From: Microbacterium sp. H1-D42
GTDB lineage: Bacteria; Actinomycetota; Actinomycetes; Actinomycetales; Microbacteriaceae
DNA length: 64,000 bases
Assembly: GCF_022637555.1 (NCBI RefSeq)
Contig: NZ_CP093342.1
Location: forward strand, 2,542,001 to 2,606,000
Reading direction: 5' to 3'
The number at the start of each line of letters is the position of its first letter. Within the stretch, counting starts at the first letter, position 1. Made by a program: the position numbers and the translations under genes. The notes beneath the pieces were generated by a model. It made no database searches and was not told where the DNA came from. It saw only the letters and a list, made by a program, of their open reading frames with translations. Of the stretch, positions 38,219 to 46,562 are shown in pieces.

Positions 38219-39376
38219 TCAGGTTAAGTTTTGCGATTCGGATGCCCGATTGCCGCGTTCGGATGCTGATTCTTGCGATTCCGGAGACGAGATTCGCGAT
38301 TCGGAGACCGCACCGGCGGTGCGCAGGAACAGGATGATCCAGGTGAAGATGAGGATGCCGGCGATCAGCTCGACCGCGGTGAGGTTGTAGTAGCCGGTGG
38401 CGAAGAAGACGCCCAGCAGCACGATCACGGCGACGAAGACGTAGCCGACGGCGAAGAACACCCGCGGCAGCGTCGGCAGCATCCACGGCAGCGCGCATAC
38501 GACGACGGCGTAGATGACCGCCATGCCGGTGGCGAAGGTGTTGTGCAGCAGGAAGAACCGGTCGACAGGGAAGACGCCGACGCAGGCCAGCAGGACGCCG
38601 ACCAGCACCAGTCCCGCGCGCACCTGGGTGCGACGTCGACGCTGCAGCGGCGTGTCCACCGGGAGTCCGGCCGTCGCATAGCGGGCGATCGTGGTGATCA
38701 TGACGCCCGAGACGATGAGGGTGAGGTTGAACGCGGGCGCGGCCTGATTGCTCGTCATGCCCAGCGCCGAGAGGTTGTTGCGCCACCAGCCGGGGTCACT
38801 GGATTCGAGCATGCTGGAGAACGCGCCGATCACGAGGAAGATCGCCAGCGCCAGCGAAAGCGACATCGGTGTGAGAGAGGCCGAACCGAGGAACGCCACG
38901 TAAGCCGTGAGGGCGAACGCCACTCCGACGAGCACAGCGCCAGGGAACGCGTACACCGGTGCGCCGATGAAGCTCAGCTCGAGCAGCTGCGCGATGCCGA
39001 GCCAGCCCAGCAGCGCGACCGAGGCGTAGGCGACGGCGATGGCGACAAGGTCGTACCACCGCAGGTGCACACCTCCCCCGCGTTGCACGCCTCGCCCACG
39101 GTGGTCGGAGCGCGCGGGGCGCACGGCCACCCGCCCGAGCACGAAGGCGATCGCCGCCACGATCGCTCCGCCTCCCGCTGCGTACACGCCGATGGAGCCG
39201 GATCCGCTGATCGAGAGCTCGGTCCCCCAGAACAAGAGGAGCGATACGAGGAAGCCGATGACCAGGACCGCCGCCCCGACGAGCACGGCGATCGTCTCGA
39301 GCGCCTCCGTCGTGCGGGCGGGCCGGCGCAGGGCATCCGACACGCTCTCGAACGTGCGACGCAGCCGACTCGACAT
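38219..39376 (-). CDS. DUF998 multispanning membrane protein
   Basis: The 385-residue protein has about nine hydrophobic helices. DUF998-type features are visible: WWRNNLSALGMTSNQAAPAFNLTLIVSGVMITTIAR and GVFPVDRFFLLHNTFATGMAVIYA. Function is unknown. The start at 39376 (MSSRLRRTFESV) is the first good methionine. Translation from 39412 (GTG) would begin inside the probable TAGAGT -10 hexamer (39416-39411). The last 28 residues (SESRISSPESQESASERGNR and on) are polar and come from DNA with repeated GCGATTCGGA-like units of lower GC, so the tail may be a late addition. Confidence 0.8.
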   Translation of the reverse strand: MSSRLRRTFESVSDALRRPARTTEALETIAVLVGAAVLVIGFLVSLLLFWGTELSISGSGSIGVYAAGGGAIVAAIAFVLGRVAVRPARSDHRGRGVQRGGGVHLRWYDLVAIAVAYASVALLGWLGIAQLLELSFIGAPVYAFPGAVLVGVAFALTAYVAFLGSASLTPMSLSLALAIFLVIGAFSSMLESSDPGWWRNNLSALGMTSNQAAPAFNLTLIVSGVMITTIARYATAGLPVDTPLQRRRRTQVRAGLVLVGVLLACVGVFPVDRFFLLHNTFATGMAVIYAVVVCALPWMLPTLPRVFFAVGYVFVAVIVLLGVFFATGYYNLTAVELIAGILIFTWIILFLRTAGAVSESRISSPESQESASERGNRASESQNLT

Positions 39377-39456
39377 CTCCCCCGGCCGATCGCGGCCGCC
39401 TCCCGCGATCACTCTAGGGGGTGGAGTACGTCGGAACCGGGATCTAGAGTCGGCTC

Positions 39457-40011
39457 ATGGCTGACGCGCTCCTTCCTCACCGCACCGAACGCCTGCAGCT
39501 GCGCTTTCACGAAGAGCGCGACGCCGCCGACCTGCTGCGGGTGTACAGCCGAGAAGACGTCGCGCTGTACCTGCTCGAAGAGCCGTGGACGGCTGAGCAG
39601 ACCGCCGAGCGTCTCGCGAAGCGCATCACGCGACGCACGCTGTTCGACGAGCCGCACTCGCTGTCGCTGGTCATCCAGGACGAGCGCGGCCGATACGTCG
39701 GCGATCTCGCGCTGTGGCTGACCGACGTTGAGCACCGGCAGGCTGAGATCGGCTGGGTGCGCGACCCTGAGCACCCAGGCCGGGGCTATGTCACCGAGGC
39801 GGCGTCGGCACTGATCAGGATGGCGTTCACGCAGCTCGACGTGCACCGCATCGCGGCGCAGATGGATGCCCGAAATGATGCCAGCGCGGCGCTCGCACGC
39901 AGACTCGGATTCCGGTTCGAGGGCCACATGATCGAGGACCTCTACTGCAAGGGCGAGTACACGGACACATTCGTGTTCGGCATGCTCGCGAGGGATCTGC
40001 CTGCGACATAG
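39457..40011 (+). CDS. GNAT-family N-acetyltransferase
   Basis: The 184-residue protein is of the RimJ/RimL type: HRTERLQLRFHEERDAADLLRVYSREDVALYL at the start, the acetyl-CoA strand and loop in EIGWVRDPEHPGRGYVTEAASALIRMAF, and the HRIAAQMDARNDASAALARRLGFRFEGHMIEDLY end. The acceptor is unknown. ATG is 7 bases after TAGAGT (39445-39450). A second TAGAGT faces the opposite way at 39411-39416 for the DUF998 gene, so the 80-bp gap is a divergent promoter region. Confidence 0.88.
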   Translation: MADALLPHRTERLQLRFHEERDAADLLRVYSREDVALYLLEEPWTAEQTAERLAKRITRRTLFDEPHSLSLVIQDERGRYVGDLALWLTDVEHRQAEIGWVRDPEHPGRGYVTEAASALIRMAFTQLDVHRIAAQMDARNDASAALARRLGFRFEGHMIEDLYCKGEYTDTFVFGMLARDLPAT

Positions 40012-40020
40012 GCTCGAGGC

Positions 40021-41427
40021 ATGGCCGATCTGCACGACCTCACCGCAACTGAGCAACTGGTGGCGCTGCGCAACGGCGAGACGACGCCGGTCGATCTCGT
40101 CAGCCACTATCTCGATCGCGTCACCCGTCTGAACAGCCGTCTTGGGGCGTTCGTGGAAGTCACCGCGTCTGGAGCCCGCGGCCGCGCCTCGCATCTGCAG
40201 CGCACCGCGCCCGACCGGCCGCTGTGGGGTCTGCCGTTCGCCGACAAGGACCTCGTGGCCCGCGCCGGCGTGCCGACGCGCTTCGGATCGCGCCTGCACC
40301 TCGGCTTCGTTCCGGATGCCACCGCCGACGCCGCCGCCGTGCTCGACGAGGCCGGCGGCGTCAGTCTCGGCAAGACCAACACCCCCGAATTCGGACTCAC
40401 CGGCTACACCGAGTCGCTGGTCGCGCCGCCCGCACGCGATCCCTGGAACCCCGACAACGGCGCAGGCGGATCCAGCGGCGGCGCAGCGGCAGCCGTGGCG
40501 GCGGGTCTGCTGCCACTGGCGCCGGCCTCTGATGGCGGCGGATCGATCCGCATCCCGGCCGCGACGGTCGGCATCGTGGGCATCAAGCCGTCTCGCGGGC
40601 GGGTGCCGTACGCGTCGGGCATGGACAGCCCCGCAGGCCTGCCTGTCGCCGGCCCCATCGCACGCACGGTGGCGGATGCCGCCCTGCTGCTGGACGTGCA
40701 GACCTCAGGGCGTCGGTACGCATACGCGACGCAGGCGCCTGGCGCCGGCCCGTTCGTCGAGGCGCTGCATCGGCCGATGGCCTTCGCCCGCATCGGCGTG
40801 ACCACCGTGTCGCCCTGGGACGACGCCGAGGACATCCGTCTGTACCCTGCGGCGGCGCGTGCGGTCGAGGTGGCGGCGGCGATGCTGTCGGATGCCGGGC
40901 ACGGCGTCGATCCGCTGGATTGGCGTCCGCGCGGGTATGCCGAGATGTTCACGACGATCTGGCGCATGAGCGCCGCACGGATGAAGCTGTCGGACGCAGA
41001 GCTCGCGCTGGTCGAGCCCATCACGGCGTGGCTGGTGCGTGAGGGCCGCGCCCTGAGCGGCACGCAGGTGCTGGACGCGCTCGCCGCGGCATCCGCCTTC
41101 GAGCGGGACACGATCTCGGCCTTCGCACCGTTCGACGTCGTGCTCACCCCTGCCCTGGCGATGCCCCCGCTGCCGGTCGGCTCCTTCGACCGCACCGACG
41201 CCGCCCGCAACTTCTCGCAGCAGGTGCGGTACGCGCCGTACAGCAGCTTCGTGAATGTAGCGGGCCTTCCGGCGCTCGTGCTGCCGGTGACGACCGACGT
41301 GTCGGGGCATCCGGTGTGCGTGCAGCTGATCGGCAGGCCAGGCGGCGAGGCGGGCCTCATCGCGCTCGCCGCGGCGCTCGAGAAGCAGGCGGGTGCGATG
41401 CCGAAGCCCGCGATCTGGCGCCACTGA
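40021..41427 (+). CDS. Amidase-signature-family amidase
   Basis: The 468-residue hydrolase has all residues of the Ser-cisSer-Lys triad. The lysine is in [14 protein letters not shown], the cis-serine in the [14 protein letters not shown] signature and the nucleophile serine in the [12 protein letters not shown] stretch that follows. It resembles stand-alone amidases rather than GatA, because there are no gatCB neighbours and the C-terminal half is short. The start follows TAGGCT by 7 bases. That hexamer contains the TAG stop of the preceding acetyltransferase, giving the amidase an independent leaderless transcript. Confidence 0.92.
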   Translation: MADLHDLTATEQLVALRNGETTPVDLVSHYLDRVTRLNSRLGAFVEVTASGARGRASHLQRTAPDRPLWGLPFADKDLVARAGVPTRFGSRLHLGFVPDATADAAAVLDEAGGVSLGKTNTPEFGLTGYTESLVAPPARDPWNPDNGAGGSSGGAAAAVAAGLLPLAPASDGGGSIRIPAATVGIVGIKPSRGRVPYASGMDSPAGLPVAGPIARTVADAALLLDVQTSGRRYAYATQAPGAGPFVEALHRPMAFARIGVTTVSPWDDAEDIRLYPAAARAVEVAAAMLSDAGHGVDPLDWRPRGYAEMFTTIWRMSAARMKLSDAELALVEPITAWLVREGRALSGTQVLDALAAASAFERDTISAFAPFDVVLTPALAMPPLPVGSFDRTDAARNFSQQVRYAPYSSFVNVAGLPALVLPVTTDVSGHPVCVQLIGRPGGEAGLIALAAALEKQAGAMPKPAIWRH

Positions 41428-41509
41428 GCCCGCCGCCACTGAGCCCGCGCCGCTCGGCAGCTCCGTCACCGATGGGCGGCCCCGCACGGGGCGCGGCTAG
41501 CCTGGTGCC

Positions 41510-42166
41510 ATGACCACCACCCTTCGCGCCCGCGCCGTTCTGCTCGACATGGACGGCACCCTCGTCGACTCGACGGCGGTGGTCGAGCGGCTCTGGCTGC
41601 AGTGGGCGGAGCCGCACGGGCTGGACCCGGCGTTCGTGCTCGACGTCGTGCATGGCAGGCAGGGGCATCAGAGCATGGCGATCATGCTGCCCGAGCGCGA
41701 CCACGCGATCAACCTGATCGAGAATCAGCAGATGCTCGACCGCGAGACCGGTGATGTCGAGGGCGTCGTCGCCATCGGCGGGGCGCAGCAGCTGCTGGAT
41801 GCACTGGCCCGGCATCCGCACGCCATCGTGACGTCGGCGGACGTCGCGCTGATGACAGCGCGGATGGATGCCGCCGGTCTGCCGATCCCCGAGCTGCGCG
41901 TCACGGCCGAGAGCGTCTCGGCATCGAAACCGCACCCGGAGGGCTTCCTGAAGGCCGCGGCGATGCTCGGCATCGACCCGGCAGACTGCGTGGTCTTCGA
42001 GGATTCGGGCGCCGGCATCCAGGCCGGACGCGCCGCAGGCATGACCGTGATCGGCGTCGGACGTCACGCTGCAGCGCACAACCCGACCCTCGCGGTGCCC
42101 GACCTGACGCACGTCACGATCACCGAGGCGGAGGACGGTTTCGAGCTGACGGTAGAGGCGCCCTGA
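41510..42166 (+). CDS. HAD-superfamily phosphatase (beta-phosphoglucomutase/sugar-phosphatase type)
   Basis: The 218-residue protein carries the four HAD motifs: DMDGTLVDSTA with the nucleophile aspartate, VTSADVAL, the lysine in SASKPHPEGFLKAA, and VVFEDSGAGIQAGRAAGM. The four-helix cap between motifs I and II marks subclass I, like YniC/DOG/glycerol-3-phosphate phosphatases. A small sugar or polyol phosphate is the likely substrate. ATG is 7 bases after TAGCCT (41498-41503). It converges on the Lrp gene, with six bases between stops. Confidence 0.9.
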   Translation: MTTTLRARAVLLDMDGTLVDSTAVVERLWLQWAEPHGLDPAFVLDVVHGRQGHQSMAIMLPERDHAINLIENQQMLDRETGDVEGVVAIGGAQQLLDALARHPHAIVTSADVALMTARMDAAGLPIPELRVTAESVSASKPHPEGFLKAAAMLGIDPADCVVFEDSGAGIQAGRAAGMTVIGVGRHAAAHNPTLAVPDLTHVTITEAEDGFELTVEAP

Positions 42167-42172
42167 CCGGAT

Positions 42173-42610
42173 TCACTCCCGTGTGAAGTCCTCGAAGATC
42201 AGGGTGGTGCGGGTCGAGCGGATCGACGGGATCGCCTGGATGTCCTCCAGCACGATGCGGCGAAGGTCACGGGCGTCGCTGGCGCGCACGAGCAGGATGA
42301 CGTCGAAATCGCCGCCGACGAGAGCCATGTGCTCGACCTCGGGGATCGCCCGCAAGCGCGCCTGCACGTCCTGCCAGGTCGCCTGCTCGATGGCGAGCAT
42401 GACGTAGGCCGAGGCGTGGTGGCCGAGCTGCACCGGATCGGTGCGCACGGTGTATCCGGTGATCACCCCGAGGTCGGCGAGCCGCTTGATCCGGGCGTGC
42501 GCGCCGGCGCGCGAGATGTGCACCGCCTCGGCGATGGCGGTCATCGACGCCCGCGCGTCGCGGCGCAGCTCGGCGAGGATCGCGTGATCCGTGGCATCCA
42601 TCTCGCTCAT
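42173..42610 (-). CDS. Lrp/AsnC-family transcriptional regulator
   Basis: The 145-residue protein has an N-terminal winged helix (MDATDHAILAELRRDARASMTAIAEAVHISRAGAHARIKRLADLGVITGY) and a C-terminal RAM ligand-binding domain (VEHMALVGGDFDVILLVRA). It is divergent from the 2-oxo-acid dehydrogenase operon with a 148-bp intergenic region. This is the same context as the BkdR regulators that induce branched-chain keto-acid dehydrogenase in response to branched-chain amino acids. AAGGAGT lies five bases before the ATG. Control of the neighbouring operon is inferred. Confidence 0.92.
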   Translation of the reverse strand: MSEMDATDHAILAELRRDARASMTAIAEAVHISRAGAHARIKRLADLGVITGYTVRTDPVQLGHHASAYVMLAIEQATWQDVQARLRAIPEVEHMALVGGDFDVILLVRASDARDLRRIVLEDIQAIPSIRSTRTTLIFEDFTRE

Positions 42611-42670
42611 GGGACTCCTTCATTCCGTCACCGAATCCTGACACTTTGCCACTTGCCTGCGCAATAGGTG

Positions 42671-42684
42671 ACCATTCGTTCGGT
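42671..42684 (+). promoter_or_regulatory. Palindromic site resembling the paa operators
   Basis: ACCATTCGTTCGGT lies about 75 bases before the E1 alpha start. It shares the ACC..CG..CGGT pattern with the site before paaA (59851-59864), but the outer flanks do not match. It may be a weaker target of the same regulator or a coincidence. Confidence 0.3.
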
Positions 42685-42758
42685 AAACAGCCAGAGCGGT
42701 TGGACGATTGCGCCGCGCGAGGGATGCTGGGGATACCCGTTCGGCGAAGGAGGCGAAC

Positions 42759-43868
42759 ATGCAAGACCACCTGCTCCCCCGCGATGTCCCGGTCTGCCTC
42801 ATCGAGAAGGACGGCACGGCCCGAGGCGATGCGCAGTATCGGATGCCCGATGCCGACCATCTGCTGGATGCGTACCGTGCGCTCGTCGAGGGCCGCCGCA
42901 TCAACGACCAGGCCAGCGCGCTCGTGCGCCAGGGCCGGCTCGCGGTGTACCCGTCCTCGCACGGGCAGGAGGCGTGCCAGGTCGCAGCCTCGCTCGTGCT
43001 GGGCGAGCGCGATTGGCTGTTCCCCACCTACCGCGACTCGGTCGCCGTGATGGGGCGCGGCGTCAGCCCTGCCGATGCCATGGTGCTGCTCGCCGGCGAT
43101 TGGCACTCCGGCTACGACCCCGCCGAGCATCGCGTCGCCCCGCAGTCCACTCCCCTGGCCACTCAGCTGCTGCACGCGGTCGGCTTTGCGCAGGCCGCGA
43201 AGCACCGCGGCGAAGACACCGTCGTGCTCGCACTGTGCGGCGACGGTGCGACCAGCGAGGGCGATTTCCACGAGGCGATGAACTTCGCCGCCGTCTTCCA
43301 CGTGCCGGTGGTGTTCTTTGTGCAGAACAACGAGTTCGCGATCTCGGTGCCACTCTCGCGGCAGACTGCATCGCCGTCGCTCGCGCACAAGGCGATCGGC
43401 TACGGCATGCCGGGGCAGCGTGTCGACGGCAATGACGTCGCCGCGGTGTTGGCGGTGTTGGGTGAAGCCGTGGACCGTGCCCGCGCCGGCGGCGGACCGT
43501 CGCTGGTCGAAGCGCACACCTATCGGATGCAGGCGCACACCAACGCCGATGACGACACCCGCTACCGCGAACGCGACGAGGTGCGGGCGTGGATCGATCG
43601 CGATCCGCTCACCCGCATGCGCGCGTACCTGACCGCGTCCGGTGCTCTCGACGCGCACGCCGAGGAGCAGATCGCGGCCGGTGCCGAGACGATCGCCGCC
43701 GAGCTGCGCGCCGCGCTGAACGCCGACGCTGAGCTCGACCCCGAAGACCTGTTCCGCTTCGTCACCGCGAAGCGCTCCCCGCAGCTCGAGGAGCAATGGG
43801 AGCTGCTGCGCGGCGAGATCGCCCGTGCGGCAGCATCCGATATGTCCACGGCAGGAGGATCACGATGA
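42759..43868 (+). CDS. 2-oxo-acid dehydrogenase E1 alpha subunit (probably branched-chain)
   Basis: The 369-residue subunit binds thiamine diphosphate through GDGATSEGDFHEAMNFAAVFHVPVVFFVQNN (the GDG-x-N motif). It also has the phosphorylation-loop-like SPSLAHKAIGYGMPGQRVDGND and the YRMQAHTNADD end of the heterotetrameric E1 class. Actinobacteria generally use single-chain AceE for pyruvate, so the alpha/beta type beside an Lrp regulator suggests branched-chain 2-oxo acids as substrate. Some databases would call it pyruvate dehydrogenase E1. The start at 42759 follows GAAGGAGG. The stop overlaps the E1 beta start. Confidence 0.9.
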   Translation: MQDHLLPRDVPVCLIEKDGTARGDAQYRMPDADHLLDAYRALVEGRRINDQASALVRQGRLAVYPSSHGQEACQVAASLVLGERDWLFPTYRDSVAVMGRGVSPADAMVLLAGDWHSGYDPAEHRVAPQSTPLATQLLHAVGFAQAAKHRGEDTVVLALCGDGATSEGDFHEAMNFAAVFHVPVVFFVQNNEFAISVPLSRQTASPSLAHKAIGYGMPGQRVDGNDVAAVLAVLGEAVDRARAGGGPSLVEAHTYRMQAHTNADDDTRYRERDEVRAWIDRDPLTRMRAYLTASGALDAHAEEQIAAGAETIAAELRAALNADAELDPEDLFRFVTAKRSPQLEEQWELLRGEIARAAASDMSTAGGSR

Positions 43869-44902
43869 CCATCGCCCACGACGACTTTCGGCTTGACGCC
43901 GCAGCGCCGACCATGCAGACGATGACCATGGCCGCAGCGCTCAATCTCGCTCTGGCCGACGCGATCCGCGAGGACTCGAACGTCGTCGTGTTCGGCGAGG
44001 ACGTCGGCGCACTCGGAGGCGTGTTCCGGATCACCGACGGACTCACCGAGCGGTTCGGCGAAGAGCGCTGTTTCGACACGCCCCTGGCCGAATCGGGCAT
44101 CGTCGGCACCGCGGTCGGCATGGCCATGAACGGCATGCGACCCGTGATCGAGATGCAGTTCGACGCGTTCGCGCTGCCCGCCTTCGAGCAGATCGTCAGT
44201 CACGTCGCCAAGATCGGCAACCGCACCAGAGGGTCGATGCGGATGCCACTGGTGATCCGCATCCCGTTCGGCGGCGGCATCGGCGGCGTCGAGCACCACT
44301 GCGACTCGTCCGAGGCGTACTACGCGCACACCCCTGGGCTCACGGTCGTGTCGCCTTCCACTCCGCAGGATGCGTACTCGATGCTGCGTGCGGCGATCGC
44401 CTCGCCCGACCCGGTGATCTTCCTCGAGCCGAAGAAGCTGTACTGGTCGAAGGGTGAGGTCGACACCTCGCTGACACACGACCTCGGCACGGCCCGCATC
44501 GCCCGCGAGGGAACGGATGTCACGGTGCTCGCCTACGCCGCCATGGTGCCTGTGGCCCTGGAGGCCGCCGAGATCGCGGCCTCCGAGGGACGCAGCGTGC
44601 AGGTGATCGACGTGCGCTCGCTGTCGCCGTTCGACGACAAGCTGGTGACGGCCGCTGTCCGCGCGACCGGACGCGCAGTGGTCGTCGCCGAGGCGCCAGG
44701 GTACGTCAGCGTCGCGAGCGAGATCCAGGCGCGGGTGTTCGAGCGCTGCTTCGAGTACCTCGAGGCGCCGGTGCGGCGCGTGACCGGATTCGACACCCCT
44801 TTCGCCCCGCCGAAGCTCGAGCACTTCTACCTGCCGGATGCGGACCGCATCCTGGATGCCATCGACTCGCTGCACTTCACTGAAAGTGATGAGGAATCGT
44901 GA
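43865..44902 (+). CDS. 2-oxo-acid dehydrogenase E1 beta subunit
   Basis: The 345-residue transketolase-like beta chain completes the E1 decarboxylase. It shows TMAAALNLALADAIREDSNVVVFGEDVGALGGVF at the N-terminus, the RCFDTPLAESGIVGTAVGMAMNGMRPVIEMQF pyrimidine-domain motif, and the C-terminal VQVIDVRSLSPFDDKLV / VVAEAP region. It starts four bases before the end of the E1 alpha gene (ATGA overlap) and overlaps the E2 start in the same way. All three subunits should therefore be made in balanced amounts. Confidence 0.94.
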   Translation: MTIAHDDFRLDAAAPTMQTMTMAAALNLALADAIREDSNVVVFGEDVGALGGVFRITDGLTERFGEERCFDTPLAESGIVGTAVGMAMNGMRPVIEMQFDAFALPAFEQIVSHVAKIGNRTRGSMRMPLVIRIPFGGGIGGVEHHCDSSEAYYAHTPGLTVVSPSTPQDAYSMLRAAIASPDPVIFLEPKKLYWSKGEVDTSLTHDLGTARIAREGTDVTVLAYAAMVPVALEAAEIAASEGRSVQVIDVRSLSPFDDKLVTAAVRATGRAVVVAEAPGYVSVASEIQARVFERCFEYLEAPVRRVTGFDTPFAPPKLEHFYLPDADRILDAIDSLHFTESDEES

Positions 44903-46413
44903 GCACCGCGACGACGCAGGTGTTCCGGCTACCCGATCTCGGCGAGGGGCTCACCGAGGCCGGCCTCGTGCAGTGGCTGGTGCAGGTGGGCGATGAAGTC
45001 CACATCGACCAGGCGATCGCCGAGGTCGAGACCGCGAAGAGCGTCGTCGAGCTGCCCTCGCCGTACGCCGGTGTCGTGACGGCACTGCACGGCGAACCAG
45101 GCGAGATGCTCGAGGTAGGTGCGCCGGTGCTCGAGGTGGACTCCTCGTCTGTGCCTGGATCTGCACCCGCGGCTGAACCAGCCGAGAAGCCCGAGCTCGT
45201 TGAGAAGCCCGAGCTCGTTGAAAAGCCCGAGCTCGCCGAGAAGGAGGCGTACCGGGCTGAGGAGCGCGCCGGCGCCTCTGGCAACGTGCTGATCGGCTAC
45301 GGCACGAAGGAGCGCGTCGGCGCCGGCCGTCGGCGGGCCCGAACGGCGTCCCTGCCGCCGAAACAGGGCGCGCAATCGCCGAGTGCACCGGATGCTGTCG
45401 AGCGCACGACTCCGGCACGTGAACAGCCCGTGCATTCGTCGACTGCCCGTGCTGTCGACGAATCGACGCCGCGCAGGACGGTCGCCGTGCGGTCGCCCTT
45501 GGTGCGGCGGCTCGCGCGCGAGCTCGGCATCGATGTGCAGACGATCACCGGGTCGGGTTCGGACGGGGCGATCACCCGCGGAGACGTGGTGCGCGCGGCT
45601 GTGGACAGCGCCGTGAACGGGGTGGCCGCGTCGACAGCGTTCGCGGTACCTGCGGCCGTGTCCGGCTCCCCAGCATCCGCCTCCCCGGCACCGACCGCCG
45701 GCTCGACCGTGGATGCCCTCACGGTCACCTCCCGCGAGAAGCTCAGCCCGCTGCGCAAGGCGGTCAGCGCGAAGCTGACCCGCAGCCGCTCCGAGATCCC
45801 CGATGCGACGGTCTGGGTCGATGTCGATGCCACCCGGCTCTGGCAGCTGCGCGCGGAGATGGCGTCCGACGGCGAGCGCGCACCGTCGCTGACCGCATTG
45901 GTCGCGCGGTTCACGCTGCTCGCGCTGGCCGAGTACCCGCTGCTGGCGTCACGACTCAGCGATGACGCGGGCGAGATCATCTCATTCGACGGCGTGAACC
46001 TGGGCGTGGCTGCAGATACCGCGCGCGGTCTGATGGTGCCGGTCATCCCCCGCGCTCACGAGCTGTCTGTCGACGAGCTCGACGCGCAGCTGCGGGAGCT
46101 GGCCGAGTCCGCGCGCTCGGGCGGCATGCCGCCCGAGCGCCTGCGCGGATCGACCTTCACTCTGAACAACTACGGCAGTCTCGGTGTCGACGGGTCGTCG
46201 GCGATCATCAACCACCCCGATGTCGCGATCCTTGGTATCGGCCGCATGATCGAGCGTCCGTGGGTGGTCGACGGAAGCATCGTGCCGCGCCGCATCGCGC
46301 AGCTGTCGCTGGTGTTCGACCACCGCGTGTGCGACGGCGGATACGCCGCAGGGTTCCTGCGGAGGGTGGCACAGTTGATCGAGCATCCGCTGCGCGCCTA
46401 CGGTCAGATCTGA
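44899..46413 (+). CDS. 2-oxo-acid dehydrogenase E2 (dihydrolipoamide acyltransferase)
   Basis: The 504-residue core protein has one N-terminal lipoyl domain with the lipoylated lysine in VETAKSVVELPSPYAG. A linker with three copies of a CCCGAGCTCG-type 18-bp repeat (encoding EKPELV-like units) follows. Next are a peripheral E3/E1-binding domain (RSPLVRRLARELGIDVQTITGSGSDGAITRGDVV) and the catalytic domain ending with DHRVCDGGYAAGFL (HxxxDG active site). It begins with GTG overlapping the E1 beta stop. No E3 gene is in the window, so lipoamide dehydrogenase must come from elsewhere. Confidence 0.94.
   Translation: MSTATTQVFRLPDLGEGLTEAGLVQWLVQVGDEVHIDQAIAEVETAKSVVELPSPYAGVVTALHGEPGEMLEVGAPVLEVDSSSVPGSAPAAEPAEKPELVEKPELVEKPELAEKEAYRAEERAGASGNVLIGYGTKERVGAGRRRARTASLPPKQGAQSPSAPDAVERTTPAREQPVHSSTARAVDESTPRRTVAVRSPLVRRLARELGIDVQTITGSGSDGAITRGDVVRAAVDSAVNGVAASTAFAVPAAVSGSPASASPAPTAGSTVDALTVTSREKLSPLRKAVSAKLTRSRSEIPDATVWVDVDATRLWQLRAEMASDGERAPSLTALVARFTLLALAEYPLLASRLSDDAGEIISFDGVNLGVAADTARGLMVPVIPRAHELSVDELDAQLRELAESARSGGMPPERLRGSTFTLNNYGSLGVDGSSAIINHPDVAILGIGRMIERPWVVDGSIVPRRIAQLSLVFDHRVCDGGYAAGFLRRVAQLIEHPLRAYGQI
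45190..45243 (+). repeat. Three 18-bp repeats in the E2 linker
   Basis: CCCGAGCTCGTTGAGAAG at 45190-45207 is followed by two near-identical copies (45208-45225 with one difference, 45226-45243 with two). They encode PELVEK, PELVEK and PELAEK in the flexible linker after the lipoyl domain. Confidence 0.9.
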
Positions 46414-46445
46414 GCGATACGAACCGACCCGGCCATGCAACAGAG

Positions 46446-46492
46446 TTGCGGGCGCATCCCGCGTCTGGATAGATTACTGACCGATTGGTTAG
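46446..46492 (+). promoter_or_regulatory. Promoter and operator-like dyad of the paaJ operon
   Basis: TTGCGG (46446-46451), an 18-base spacer and TAGATT (46470-46475) form a promoter. Immediately downstream is the dyad CTGACCGATTGGTTAG (46477-46492), symmetric as CTnACCnATnGGTnAG. A repressor bound there would block initiation. The half-site ACTGACCG resembles that of the site before paaA, which suggests a common TetR-type regulator. Confidence 0.6.
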
Positions 46493-46562
46493 GAAATGCC
46501 GTCGCGCGTCGCACGCCCGGCTCACCGACCCAGTTCAGGTTCCACGCAACGGAGATGGAAAC

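Noticed and set aside
42759..46413. Calling the E1/E2 operon pyruvate dehydrogenase
   Set aside because: Motifs do not separate the classes. Actinobacterial pyruvate dehydrogenase normally uses single-chain AceE, and the Lrp neighbour favours branched-chain type, so the call was left open.
46485..46562. Longer N-terminus for the PaaJ thiolase
   Set aside because: The added residues overlap the operator and are not thiolase-like, while 46563 has a good ribosome binding site.
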